DNA of 64,000 nt, from positions 906,950-970,949 of the forward strand of contig OZ038322.1 in NCBI GenBank assembly GCA_964035795.1, given 5' to 3'. The notes under the pieces are model-generated. The model was not told the origin of the DNA, made no database searches, and saw only the letters and a program-made list of their open reading frames with translations. A program made the translations under genes and the position numbers. The DNA is from Pterobdella sp. o SKG-2022. Its lineage: Eukaryota > Annelida > Clitellata > Hirudinida > Piscicolidae. Shown in pieces: positions 26,316 to 53,708 of the stretch (within the stretch, counting starts at the first letter, position 1; every line of letters starts with the position of its first letter).

Positions 26316-27850
26316 GTCGCATGGGGACTCAGTAGTGAGAAACAACGCCAGACGACTCAAACGAGGCAGGATCGCATCTTCTTCTTCCTCCTCCTCACAA
26401 CGACCTTCAGCTTTCCAAGACAACTTCATTAACGACAACGACATAAATAGGTCATCCATGACGTCATCAACAACTTCGAACTCTTCTTTCACTTCGTCAA
26501 CCTTTTCTTCAGTCAAAACCACCGCACAGCGCAGTCTGTACGTAGCTTTTTTGTGGCATTCAGATGTGGTTCATGACGCCATGGCTTGCTCCACATTTCT
26601 CAAGTTCCATTCTTCTCTCAACAAAGACAACTTTAATGTTCTACCTGATCAGCAAATAACCAATGACAGGCTCAATAACTCGGCCAATATAACCAGGTTT
26701 GTTTGAATTGGAACATAACATTGTAACAGTGGTAATAAATTTGAAATTTTTTTCGCTTATTTATAATTTTTTTATTATTACTGGTAAAGTCCAAACAGCA
26801 GAGAAGACGACATCACGACTGTGACACTGACCAATGAAGAGAAGACTTCTCCCAAGCTTGACACCTTCAGGAACCTGGTGTGGTTGTGGTCCAAGTTTTC
26901 GTTGTGCTTCACTTACCTGGTGAAAAAAGGATTCCCGCTGGATGATGATGCTGGTGACAAAAAAGATGAAGCAAACATCGATAAAACCCTTTCCAAAAAC
27001 GTGGTGGCATTGTTTGAGGAGAAGTTGCATTACGAGAACGACCCAGAGAAGGAGGCAGTTTGTGATATTTGTGATTTGGTGTGTAGTGTTCCTGTGACCT
27101 ACCATATGAGGCAGTGTCATCCGGGATGTGGCAAGGCTGCAGAGGGCCAGGGATACAACAGTGGGGGTGGGCTGAGTAAGGGGTGGGTTGAGTAAGGGGT
27201 GGGCTGGCAACTGTGGAGATGGTGGTATTGGAAGCAGCACCTGGTACTTGGTCTGCAAGGAATGTAGACTCCGTTATCAACAAGCCGCTAAAGCTGCCCG
27301 GCAAGCGAGCAAAAAAGATTTTCTAATCAACAAATTCAGGTTGCCCAAAGTCCCCATTTTGACCCCAATTTCAAGTTTTCATACTCTCATTGAGAACTCT
27401 CTTTTCCTTCTCACGCTTTCAAATAGTACTAGTTATGAGGCATATACAGATTTATCTCAGTCATCAAACCTGTCTCCTTATTCATTTTTTCCCACCACAA
27501 CATTCAAATATTTGGAGTTCTGCTCAAGTCCCAACAAAGAGGACGAGACTCCAACCAAAGATGTGTTGGACAACATCGACACCATAAAGCGTCGAGTTCA
27601 TAAAAACAGTGGCAGTAGTAGTGAAGGTAAGGATCTGAACATTTCGAACGCCAATCAAAATAACGATTCTTTCAAGGAGAATTCGAAAGATATGGATAAA
27701 AATAAAGGAGGAAACAACCTTGTTAATTCCACTAATCCTAAAGCCCGACCAACTTCAGTGTACTTCAACTACAAGTTCAACCCAGGCAACGGTTCATCCA
27801 CTTTTGTGAACCTCACTGAAAAGGTCAAGGATACAAGTCACTGCTGGTGA
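26316..27850 (+). pseudogene. MYCBP2: Orphan fragment of MYCBP2 (highwire/RPM-1), frame-broken
   Basis: Exon 26316-26696 (acceptor tgcag) carries SLYVAFLWHSDVVHDAMAC and TFLKFH. A 93-bp intron leads to an exon at 26790-27850, phase-matched (AG|T). The second exon has the conserved zinc-binding block CDICDLVCSVPVTYHMRQCH PGCG, then GYNSGG, GWAGNCGDGGIG, STWYLVCKECR and a later NSLFLLTLS, in the order I know from MYCBP2. MYCBP2 is a giant E3 ubiquitin ligase controlling synapse growth. Between GYNSGG and GWAGNCG a 16-bp tandem repeat shifts the frame and creates TAA at 27193. No other MYCBP2 domain (RCC1, PHR, DOC, RING) lies in the window and a retrotransposon precedes it. A real gene with distant exons is possible but unlikely. 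Confidence 0.85.
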
Positions 27851-29105
27851 CTTCAAGGTTTGCACTCATGCTCACCCCAAGACTTGTTCCTTGTACAAAA
27901 ATAAGAATCACGAGTTTTAATGAAACAAAATAAATTTGAATACAAATCAAACACAATAAATTCAATTCAATAAACATTTTTTGAGTCCAATTCAGATTGG
28001 TGTATAGTCTTGAGCCACAATAAGCACATTAAGGTTCCAGCCGCATGATTCATGGGTGAAGACCAGCAACCCATAATTGGAATGCTCTTTCTGCGCACCA
28101 CATCAACTTAGAGGTTTGGTTCTTTCTTCGAAAGGCCGATTGTGGAGAGGAGGGGAGAAGCCCACTTTTTGGAAGACTGGACCCAGAGTCGGTCTGGTGT
28201 TCGAAAACTCAACTTTCAGAACAAAATTCAACTCGTTTCGATTTTCAGTAATTATAAAAAATTTCGATCACAAACATCTCAATTGTTCTATTAATCATTG
28301 AGTTTCCTGAGTTTATTGTAGACAGGTTGTTGTCTCACACTTTCAAGCTGAATGTAAGCATTTTTATTTCACATTTATGTTGAGGGTAGCAGAGATAATC
28401 GTTTAAATGCAGTTTGCAGGAATAATAGTTTTGGATACTTCGTTTCAAAACTTTTACGTATCAAATTTTTGGAAAAATTGAGAATCAAATACGTAATTAT
28501 AAAAAAGATTATTCAAAAATGTATGTATTTAATTATAAAAATTTTTGTAGTGATACACTGCCAGAGCTCCTCCAAACTTATTTGTTCTTTCTAAGCTCTT
28601 CGTATTTATTCCTTTCTTTTGATTTGAGCATGTCCAGATTAAGTGAGATTGGTCAAACTGGTCTCCTTTTTTCTCTTTTTCGTCCTGTTTCTAATTCTTT
28701 TTCTTGTGTATATCACTACATCAAACGTTCAGTAATTAAATACATGACTTTAAAAAATAGAATACTCTTGAAACAGAGTCTTCAAGACCTTCTGCAAACA
28801 TTTCAAACGATTATCTCAAACTCTGCCATCCCCAACATAAATGCTGCAAACTTAAATGAAAATGTTTACATTCAATGCGAAAGTGCAAGTTGGCAACCTG
28901 CCTGAACAAACTCTAAAAACTAAATGATTAAAAGATCAACATTGCTTGTGGAAAATTTGATAATTAACCGAACATCTCGACAAGTCCGCAAAAGTTCCAA
29001 AACGAGCCCCAATGCACCACAGGCCAACAAACAGCCGGACCCGTCTTCCTTTTGAAAGCAAACGCCTTTTCACCACTGCACCTTTCACTTCCTTCCACTT
29101 TCCCA
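27851..29105. other. Gene-free stretch with one unexplained ORF
   Basis: A 128-codon plus frame at 28519-28905 ends in coding-like NENVYIQCESASWQPA but has no family match I can name and its start lies in AT-rich sequence. I do not call it a gene. AATAAA hexamers occur near 27928 and 27956. Confidence 0.35.
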
Positions 29106-29109
29106 CACC

Positions 29110-29226
29110 TTCCTTCCTCCTTCCTTCCTTTCTTCCTTCCTTTCTTCCTTCCTTTCTTCCTTCCTTTCTTTCTTCCTTTCTTCCTTCCTTTCTTCCTTCC
29201 TTTCTTCCTTCCTTCCTTCCTTTCTT
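29110..29226. repeat. (TTCC/TTTC)n microsatellite
   Basis: Pyrimidine-only tetranucleotide array of mixed CCTT and CTTT units; the reverse strand reads as a K/G/R repeat frame that should be ignored. Confidence 0.95.
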
Positions 29227-29556
29227 TCACCTCTTTTCACTGCCTTCCATATTCATCAACCTGCCAGAACGAGCCATTCTTCAGCCGCTCACAACTGGAT
29301 CATTGTTAACTTACGTGTTTTATCTGAATACATATACTTTATTGTACGTTATCAAAAATATCACCGCTATTATGAACTTTCACCTTTTTTGATACCAAAC
29401 CTCAACTATTAACTATATACGCACCATTATCACCACCACAATATTAATTATCACCATTAACGTAGTTTTTATCGCCACTGTAATACTTATTTTTTATTAT
29501 TTTTGATTGAAGGTTAATTGTTAATATTTGAATCGAATAAAACTATTTTTTTTAAA

Positions 29557-29768
29557 TCAATAAATTTGATTTTTATTTGATGACCAGTATTCAAATTGAT
29601 TTTTCATAAAAATATTCAATTTTGAAAAATCTAACGGCAACTCCCAATAGATGGCTATGAGCATTATCAGGCTTTCAAACGTAATTTGAGCGTTGAAGAA
29701 GGGATCCAAATGTGCTAAGTGAATGAAATCAGCCAAGTTTTTTATCAATTTATCATTTTTCAAGCGCT
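29557..29768 (-). other. Exon-like open stretch, unidentified
   Basis: On the minus strand a tttttag acceptor at about 29769 is followed by 70 open codons ending TGA at 29557. The product is mixed and protein-like (LADFIHLAHLDPFFNAQ, FESLIMLIAIYWELP), unlike the low complexity around it. I found no upstream exon and no family match. Confidence 0.3.
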
Positions 29769-30418
29769 AAAAAACCTAGGGGTTTGTGTCAAAGCCTCTT
29801 TGAGTTAATTGTTAAACTAAATACATAAATAATAAATACAAGTTATAGATTAAATTTCAGTTTAGAAAAATTTATGAATGGCAACTCACTCTTCTCTTAG
29901 ATGAAACTACTCTTGCTTTTTTGTAGTGTAAATCTACATAAAACTTTTTGATTCAAAAGTTATTTGCGTTCATCATATAGAAAATTGTCTTGAGAAACTG
30001 AAGTTTTTATTCAAACACAAGTTGTTTTCGCGTCTGAAAAGTTTGAAGTAGAAAACAACCTATAATGGCTATATTCTCACGTCGAAGTTGAACCGCTTAA
30101 CAGAAAAATTAAAAACAATAATATTTATTTGAAAAAATTTTGTGCAAAGAATTAATTTCGAAGAAAAGATCCAAAAATTGTATATTATTAACATAGCTTT
30201 CATTCTTTACATGAAATCTCTTTATAATAGAAAATGCTTAATCACCTCCCAAAAAAACGGTGTTTTCTCAATGATCTTGTAATTTTATAAGATTTTAGCT
30301 TATATATTCGAACAAAATCTTGTGTTTACAGTTTTCTTTGTTTTGTGTCAGATTTGTTGCTTCTTTCGACTTAGAAAGTTTTTTTTTCAAGTTATTGTCG
30401 TTGTTAACCCTGGTTCTC

Positions 30419-30740
30419 CTATTGACAAGAAAAAGTAATTCTCTCTTGCTTTATCAATTCGGACCACTTGATCATAAACATGCTTGCTTTCACTAGGTCC
30501 GTTCTTAGGCTCTCGCACTCAAGCTGTGTAGGATTGTTGAAAAGATGAAATGTATCATGAATATGAATGTGACAAAAAGGGCAAAATAGTGAAGGATGAG
30601 ATGAAAGTGAGATTATATTAAGAAATGATCGGAGGAAAGGTGATTTGTTGGCTCTTACTCGGGATAGAAGAAGACGATCACTATGATTCAAGATAGCTTC
30701 TGATGGGTTGATGAGAGGCGGTTGTTTAATTAAAATATTT
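30419..30740 (-). mobile_element. 3' fragment of non-LTR family B
   Basis: The minus frame 30691-30419 (LLLSRVRANKSPFLRSFLNII, then PFCHIHIHDTFHLFNNP) parallels the C-terminal end of family B at 1620-2003 and 44170-44470 ([30 protein letters not shown]). Diverged copy. Confidence 0.65.
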
Positions 30741-31289
30741 TTTTGTGCGTTGTTTGAATATAGTTGAATACAAAAATCAATAACTGTAACTTTTTAAGTC
30801 GTTTTTTTGTCGGTCGCCATGTTTTTTCTGTAGACATCTTTTTGAATCTTCATATAGCTCAAGTTTGAGGTCCATATTTTTAAGTGTTGAGATATTTTCG
30901 AGTTTATGTGATGTGACTCAAAGCTTAGTAAGCATGCGAATGATGAGCTAATATTGGAAAAAGATCAAAATTTTAAATGAAGTTTCAAAGTCTGTGAAGT
31001 AAAAATGAGAAGTAAAGCCGTAGGCCCTTCAGAGGAAGTTAATTTTGTGCAATCAATGTATCCAACAAAAGTGTGACAAGAAATAAAAAAGATGTAAAGT
31101 AACATTAAGTTGGTGAAAACTTCACATATTCAGTAATTCGATAACTTATGCTTGTTCAGAATATGATTATGTAATGTATTAGAAAAAGCAAGCACAAGAC
31201 ATCAAGTTTTAAAATTTGAAATATTACTTGCAAAATAAATAATTAATTTTAATAATTTGTCAAATATTATAAAAAATTTATCCAAAGTA

Positions 31290-34200
31290 TAACCCTGACT
31301 TCCTCGTGGTGGGGAATGTCAACGGATTAGTGTTAGAGCTATGCCGTAGAGAACTTATGTTCTTGGTAAGGTCTCCCAAGGCGGACAGGTCTAACACCAG
31401 CGGTGAAAGTCCGCGCCTCAGCTAATATAGGGCAATGGTGAAGACTGATCCATTCGAGAGGCAGGAATGGTTTCTGCTTCAGATGGTGGTCATCAACACA
31501 CTGATGTTCCAGCTCTTGTCACTCATTTTCCTAGCAGATGAACCAACTCATGATCAATGGTAGGGGAACACCAGTCATCTCAAGCGTGACACTACGCCTG
31601 TGAGAGCCGTAGCGAAGCATCACAGTAATACAAGCTACTGGAAAGCATGGCTAATTTTCCAAACAGCACCACGGTTTAAGCCCGTGACTATCGACCCTTA
31701 CGTAGAAAGAGTGTTAGTCCAAAAGCTACCGATGACGAGTCTGGTTTAAATCCAAATGGAAGATCAAACTCTGATCTCTCGCCCAACAAAGGAATTTTCC
31801 GTCTCAAACAAAGCTAAAGCATCGGAACACTAAACTGTCGCTTTTTCAACTCAGAGTTTGCCCTAGGTGAACTCAACCTCCACATCAACCAACACAAACT
31901 TCAAGCAGTCTGCATCCAAGAACATCGCCTTCTTCACAAGGACAGTGATCCGGATATCATAAACCATCTTGTTCACAGAATCGGCATACAAGATCACCAA
32001 CAATGCCACTGCGAGAGGTGTTGGAATCACAGTGCGCAAACAGATATTGCCATTGATAACTAACATCAAAAAAGTTGACAATCGAATTCTTATCGTTTCC
32101 TTCAAAGGCAACCCTAAAACTGTTCTTGTATCTTGTTATTCTCCCCATAACCTTGTCCCAATAGAAGAAGTAGAAAGATTTCAGGAACAGATAGACAACC
32201 TGATTTCTACTATACCTTCTCACAACAACTTGATTGTCAGTGGCGACTTCAATGCTCGAATTTCCAGAAAATTTTCATATCATAGCGTCGCGAACCGAAA
32301 TGGTGAACTCCTTGAAACTTTCCTTTAACAACACAATCTTTTGGCCGGCAACACGCTTTTTCAAAAACCTAACCGAAAATTATGGACATGGAGACATCCT
32401 GCTGGACACCTGGCTCAAATTGACTATATTCTTTTAAGAAAACGCTGGAGAAACAGTTTTAATGACTACCAAGCCCATACTTCTTCTGCTACTATTGGTG
32501 GTGATCACAACATAGTAACAGCAAAGGTCAGATTGAGTCTTCGTGCTCCAAAATCATCAAAAAGGAAATTCCTCTACTGGCAGGCACTGTGCCATGACAA
32601 GAATTTGGCTACTACCATAGACGATTTGATTTCTTCAAAATTTGACGCCTTACCAATAGATCAACAGACTTACACATATTTTGTATCTATATGTAACGAA
32701 GTCGGAAAAAAGAAACTACCGAGTCATCCAAAACGAACCTCCTCTACCATTGAGCACCATGACATGGATCTACCCCGATCAAACACCAAAAAAGCTCCAA
32801 TCCAACGGATTCAACTTCACCAAACTACACAACGCCAGACATATGACTGCCTTGAAGACGCTAGACTTAATAAAACGCTTTCAGAATTTGAAAAGAAATC
32901 ATGGGGAAATCCAAAGGACGCCTGAAATCTAATAAAGGAATTGTTAAGAAAAAAAAATTTTTCGACTTTATCCAAGGTGAAAATCGTCTCAAAATCACTT
33001 CCAAAATCTACTTTCTGTTAATAAAAATGATGATCAAGCTCAGTTTGACTGCTTCAAGTTGTTTGACATCAACCAAAAAATGAGTACTGCCGATTTTAGC
33101 CAATATATCACAGATTCACTTAAGGCAATGAAACCTAATGAAGCCCCTGGCCTGGATGGTCTTACACTAGAAGTCTGGAAGTTTGAGAAAACTCAAAAAT
33201 ATCTGAGAAGTGAAACATAAAAACACGACAAAATTTGAATTTTTTATTTTGACGAAGCTTTTCGATAAATTCTTTATCATCATCAGGTAACCTGAGAAGG
33301 TTTTGCAACGAAACCTTTAACGGTGTGCGTCCTAATGAATGGGATATATCTGGTATTGTTCCTGTGCCCAAGAAAGGAGACTTAACTCGTTGTACCAACT
33401 ACCAGGGTATAAGTCTTAGCCAAATAACCTCTAAAATTTACAAATGGCTTATACTAAACAGAATCCGCCCTGTCATCGACAAGCTGCTTCGTCCTAGCCA
33501 AAACGGCTTTCGTCCTGGAAGATCTACCTCGTCTCGTCTACTCGCACTCAGTAGAATCATAGAAGAATTGCGTAACCACGGGAAAGAATCTGTGATAACT
33601 TTCATCGATTTCAAAAAAGCATTTGACTTGATAGATCGGTCCAAAATGCTCAAAGTCCTTGTTGCATATGGAATTCCTTCTGAAATCGTTAATGCAATAT
33701 GAGTGATGTATGAAAACACCTCCGCTTTTGTGGTAATCCCTGAAGGCAATACTGACATCTTCCAGATCGATACTGGCGTCTTACAAGTGGACCCATTCGC
33801 CCCGTTTCTTTTCATCATTTGCTTAGTTTATACTTTTAGCACCTCAATTTTTCCTTCAGATGGATTGACTTTTAAGAGAAAAGGAAGTCGTAGAGTCCTT
33901 CCCGAAAAACTCGCCGAACTTGCATTTGCCGTCAATATCGCTCTGATGAAAGAAACTGTCAACAAAGCTGAGTCTCTTCTCCACAAAATCGAGACCGCAA
34001 CTCAAAAAATAGGTCTCTTCTTTAATGCAAGCAAGACTAAAGCAATTCATTTCAATTCCTCTGTAGAGAGTCATATTCATGCTATGAATGGCGACGAAAT
34101 TGAAAAGGTTGATGATTTTCTCTACTTAGGAGGTTACACCAACTCTTCTCGAGAGATCAACACCTGAATCGTAAAACCATGGGACGCTCTCAACTCTCCA

Positions 34201-34290
34201 GAAAAAATTTGGAACTTTCGCATTACTACAGAAACGAAAGTTAAGATTTTTAAATCTACTGTTGAGTCCATAATGCTATATGGGTGTGAA
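31290..34290 (+). mobile_element. RTE-like non-LTR retrotransposon, nearly full length, inactive
   Basis: A GC-richer leader (31290-31800; includes GGTAAGGTCTCCCAAGGCGG) precedes an endonuclease: TLNCRFF and IQEHRLL (31830-31930), SGDFNAR (about 32240), LAQIDYILLRKRW (about 32415) and IGGDHNIV (about 32495). RT starts with DISGIVPVPKKGDLTRCTNY (33340), FIDFKKAFDLIDR (33605) and a degraded FAVNIAL where FADDIA is expected (33925). The thumb VESIMLYGCE ends at about 34290. Stops at 33702 and frame breaks near 31990, 32330 and 33100 inactivate it. A 115-bp insert sits at 33186-33300. Confidence 0.9.
33186..33300. repeat. Short insert in the RTE-like element carrying the fold-back core
   Basis: It separates GLTLEVWK from the RT start and contains GACGAAGCTTTTCG, the same core as the MITE-like repeat at 50242. 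The rest is AT-rich. Confidence 0.45.
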
Positions 34291-34471
34291 TATCGCCAGG
34301 TATTATTTGGGATCAGTTTGTGGTCTGGGTTATATTATAATTTTACCTCTGCTTGTGAAGATATTTCACATGAAATCGATGGGTGAGTTGAAGGTTGGCA
34401 CCATAATCATATACATATTGATCACCCTGGTCGCAATCAGCACCTTTGTCGCTCAGTTCTTTGCTAGATGA
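34280..34471 (+). other. Orphan exon-like stretch encoding two membrane segments
   Basis: Directly at the 3' edge of the RTE-like element, after tatcgccag (a usable acceptor at 34301), an open frame encodes YYLGSVCGLGYIIILPLLV, a short basic loop and VGTIIIYILITLVAISTFV, then QFFAR and TGA. The pattern resembles the ends of major-facilitator transporters, but the similarity is not specific enough to name one. No neighbouring exon was found. Confidence 0.35.
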
Positions 34472-35139
34472 GATGCTTTGCAAACAGTTTTTACATGCTT
34501 TCAAAACAATTTCTTAGGTTACTTTTTAGAGACATCTTAATGTACTTGTAAGCAATATCAACAGTCTTTAAATAATTTCTTAAGTTTTTTCAGTTAAAAT
34601 TTGCTAAACTATATTCCCTCGTTCAACTTGCTCGCATTGAACTTTATTTATGTGTAACAAACCTACGATCATGCACTGTCATTCTCAGTTATGCGCACAT
34701 GTACAGAAATGTAAGCTAATATGTTTAACATAGAGATTCACTATAGTTAATTAATATTCATAACTACTAATTAAGATTTATATCTGTTTATTTTTATTTA
34801 TAAGTGTTTACAAGAAATCAAGTAACGTTTACTTATGACTTTTTTAACAAAACTGATATTTTACTTTCACGATTCAAAATTATTATTATTATTTTTGAAT
34901 TTTAAAATATTTCCAAAATTTAAAAGAAATGAAACATTTGAGACAAAACGAAAACCTCTAATAAATTCAGTACAATGTTATCGAATGAAAATTTCCACAA
35001 GCCAACAGATTAAATATGAACCAAGCTAGAGACTTCCATGAAACATGAATCAAAAGTAGCATGCATATATGAATAACTACAATCGGCTTAAAAACAATGA
35101 ATCCATATAAAATAGAGCTGGGTACTTCTCTAAGCTTTG

Positions 35140-47369
<12,230 letters not shown>

Positions 47370-47658
47370 ATTTGCTATGTGATGCAAATAATTATTTTAC
47401 TGCACTCATTTTCACTTAAACGTTCAATTTAAGCGATTGTGCTTGGCAACCGTTTAAAAGTGAAAGAAGAATGAAAGTTAAATTTTATTAAAAGAAATTT
47501 TCACTAAACCCACATTGTTCTATATAATCAAGTTTTTTAAACAAAAGATAAATAATTATTGTTAAAGCCCAATTAACTAAATAATATTTATATAAAAATT
47601 TACAATGTAGAAAATTTTTTTTCAAATTTGACAAAAAGTAGCTGTTAAATAAACTCTT

Positions 47659-51507
<3,849 letters not shown>

Positions 51508-52700
51508 TTTTTTTGATATTCAGACTTATCCAGTATTCACGAGCTCAAGCTTAAACCAAGTTATAGATTATATATATAGTTTAGATCACCTAACCTTTGA
51601 TCTTCTATGGATCATTATTAACTGAAATCTCTCCCCTCATGAAGTATTTAATATATTCTGAACACTCGAAACCATTTTGATAACAATAAATGGTAACAAA
51701 CATTTAAGTTGAGTTCTTGACAAACTGAAGTGTTTTTTTGAATTGTCTCAAAAGTCAAGTACATTGAGCAGATGTGGCCTATTTTTCCTTGTTTTGTTAA
51801 TTTATAAACTAAAATTATTTTATTTTTTTACTGTTTGCTGATATATTTGCAACACATTTCGAAATTTTTTTCTGAAAAGAATGTTTTTATTTCAACCTTC
51901 ATTTTTGAAACAGACAAAATGTCCTGCTAAAAAAGATAAGACACCTTAAATAGAACTCAAAATTTCTGGCATGATTACAAATCAGCAAAAAAATGTTCTC
52001 ACTAATTGTCTCAAATATTCCGAAATATTTATGACTTGAGCAATTGTTATAGCGGGGGTGCACAATAAAAAAAATTCTACCAAACATCACAAAGGTATTT
52101 TTCCACATCATTATACCAAAAGACTTCAAATCTTTTTTAAAACTTAGAAGAAGGAAGACTGGTATGTAATTGTAATCACTATTTTATAAATTCAGTTTTT
52201 TAAAGGTTGAATTTTTCAAAAGTCAGTAGCAACTCTGACTCCATAATAATGTATAAAAGCAGGAATAAATAAATTCTTTCAAGGGACTTAATATTATCCA
52301 CCTCAGTTGAGTCTTGTCTTAACCACCTACTTCACACAAAAAAAAACAGAAATAAATTACATTGAGCAATTACTATAGGCATTAGGAGTAAAAAGAAACA
52401 AAGACAAAACTTTTTGTGAAAACCCAAATAGGGTATTAACCTCAGGTGCCTTCTGATAAATGCTTTAATGATGAAGTAAATGAAACAAAAATGGCATTTG
52501 TTTCACGCCATAAATCTGGAAAATTATGAACTTGAGAAAAAGATCATAAAATCTGGAATGATCACTCATTTATGGAGGTTTTGAAAAAATCTTGCTATCT
52601 AGCAAGATGATAGCTTTAATCAACAATAAATATTATGAAAAAAAAATAGTGTAAGACTTAAATTTTTTTATTAAAAAAAATTTTTAATTATATAAAATAA
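51508..52700. other. Intergenic between C1D and PTGR1
   Basis: AT-rich sequence that should include the PTGR1 promoter near 51510-51700. A 76-codon minus frame at 52129-51899 has no splice or domain support. No repeat family recognised. Confidence 0.4.
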
Positions 52701-52706
52701 TTTATT
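52701..52706 (-). terminator. Polyadenylation signal of C1D
   Basis: AATAAA on the minus strand, 27 bp after the C1D stop codon. Confidence 0.6.
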
Positions 52707-52732
52707 GTCCTATATACAAAATAAAATGTAAA

Positions 52733-53128
52733 TTATGAATCTTTTGATTTCTTTACATTGGGTTCCTCTTCCCTTTCATACAAAGCCCCAGCAATGAATC
52801 TTTTGCTAGCACCTTTGTCTAGTTTTGGAGCTTTAGCAATGTCCTGAATTTGTGAAGCTCTTTCCATGCATTTTTTTATTTGTTCCATCTCTTTTTTTAT
52901 TGGATGTTTTTTCATATCAGTTCCTTTGATTCTTAAATAAGACCAAAATAGTGAATAAGCTGAATAAACGGCCATTATGTCTAATTTTGCCTTATCCAAT
53001 GGTTTCATATCTTCCATCATAGTTTCCAATGGTTTGTCATAGAAATCTTTGAAAGATTTTGTAACATTTGTTAAATTTTCGTTCAAATCATTCAAACCTA
53101 ATGCTATTTCTTCTGGCAATTCTGACAT
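52733..53128 (-). CDS. C1D: C1D nuclear exosome cofactor, single exon, 131 residues
   Basis: The product starts MSELPEEIALGLNDLNENL and carries the Sas10/C1D pattern: LDKAKLDIMAVYSAYSLFW (human LEQAKVDLVSAYTLNSMFW), KHPIKKEMEQIKKCM and LDKGASKRFIAGALYE. It ends in a short Lys-rich tail. C1D/Rrp47 binds the nuclear exosome subunit Rrp6/EXOSC10 and RNA, and acts in rRNA and snoRNA maturation. The frame is open to a Met at 53215, but the upstream 29 codons look like untranslated sequence and homologues start near 53128. No intron. It runs divergently from CACNB. Confidence 0.93.
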   Translation of the reverse strand: MSELPEEIALGLNDLNENLTNVTKSFKDFYDKPLETMMEDMKPLDKAKLDIMAVYSAYSLFWSYLRIKGTDMKKHPIKKEMEQIKKCMERASQIQDIAKAPKLDKGASKRFIAGALYEREEEPNVKKSKDS

Positions 53129-53708
53129 AGTTTCTATATGAAATTGCAAATACGCAATTTCAATTGAAAATACCTTGCAGATAACTAAAACTGAATTCGA
53201 CTCGATGGTTTTCAATAATAATGAAAACCAATTTTTTGCTTAAAATGATTTATAATTAATTTTAAAATTTCAAAAATATTAAACTAATTTGACAAAAAAA
53301 TAAAAAACTTAAAAAAAAACTTTAAAAAATTGAAAAAGTACTTCAATTATACAAAATAATCAATTTAATTTAAAAAATTTTTTAATTTTTCGAAAATTAA
53401 ATTTTTTTTTGAGATTATTTTATTTCATTAAATTTTCGTTTTGTTAGCATAGAGAAATAAATTAGTATTTTGCATAGATTAATAATTAATTTAGAGCTAA
53501 AAATAATTTTAAAAAATTAATTTATCAAAAAATTATACCTTTTAAAAAATTTTATTTACAGTTTGACCCAAATGAAAATAAAAACAAAAGGAATTATCGA
53601 TTTTTGTCTAACTTGAATAAAAGAGCGAGATAATTAAACTGAAATATTTCAAGCAAAAACCTAAATTCAATAATTAGGGTTGAAAAGCAAAATGGAGTCG
53701 TTGTAATA
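53129..53708. promoter_or_regulatory. Shared divergent promoter region of C1D and CACNB
   Basis: 580 bp of very AT-rich sequence separates the two start codons, which point away from each other. No TATA box or specific factor site can be singled out in this composition. The call rests on the arrangement alone. Confidence 0.45.

Noticed and set aside
27164..27195. A 30-bp micro-intron that would rescue the MYCBP2 frame
   Set aside because: The possible GT...AG cut does not restore the frame and is far shorter than any other intron here.
28964..29230. KGRK-repeat minus-strand ORF
   Set aside because: The TTCC microsatellite in a non-coding region.
51899..52129. 76-codon minus ORF between C1D and PTGR1
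   Set aside because: No domain, no splice site and no conserved motif; composition is that of intergenic DNA.
53129..53215. Upstream extension of C1D to the Met at 53215
   Set aside because: The extra 29 residues are not C1D-like, and homologues begin at the Met at 53128.
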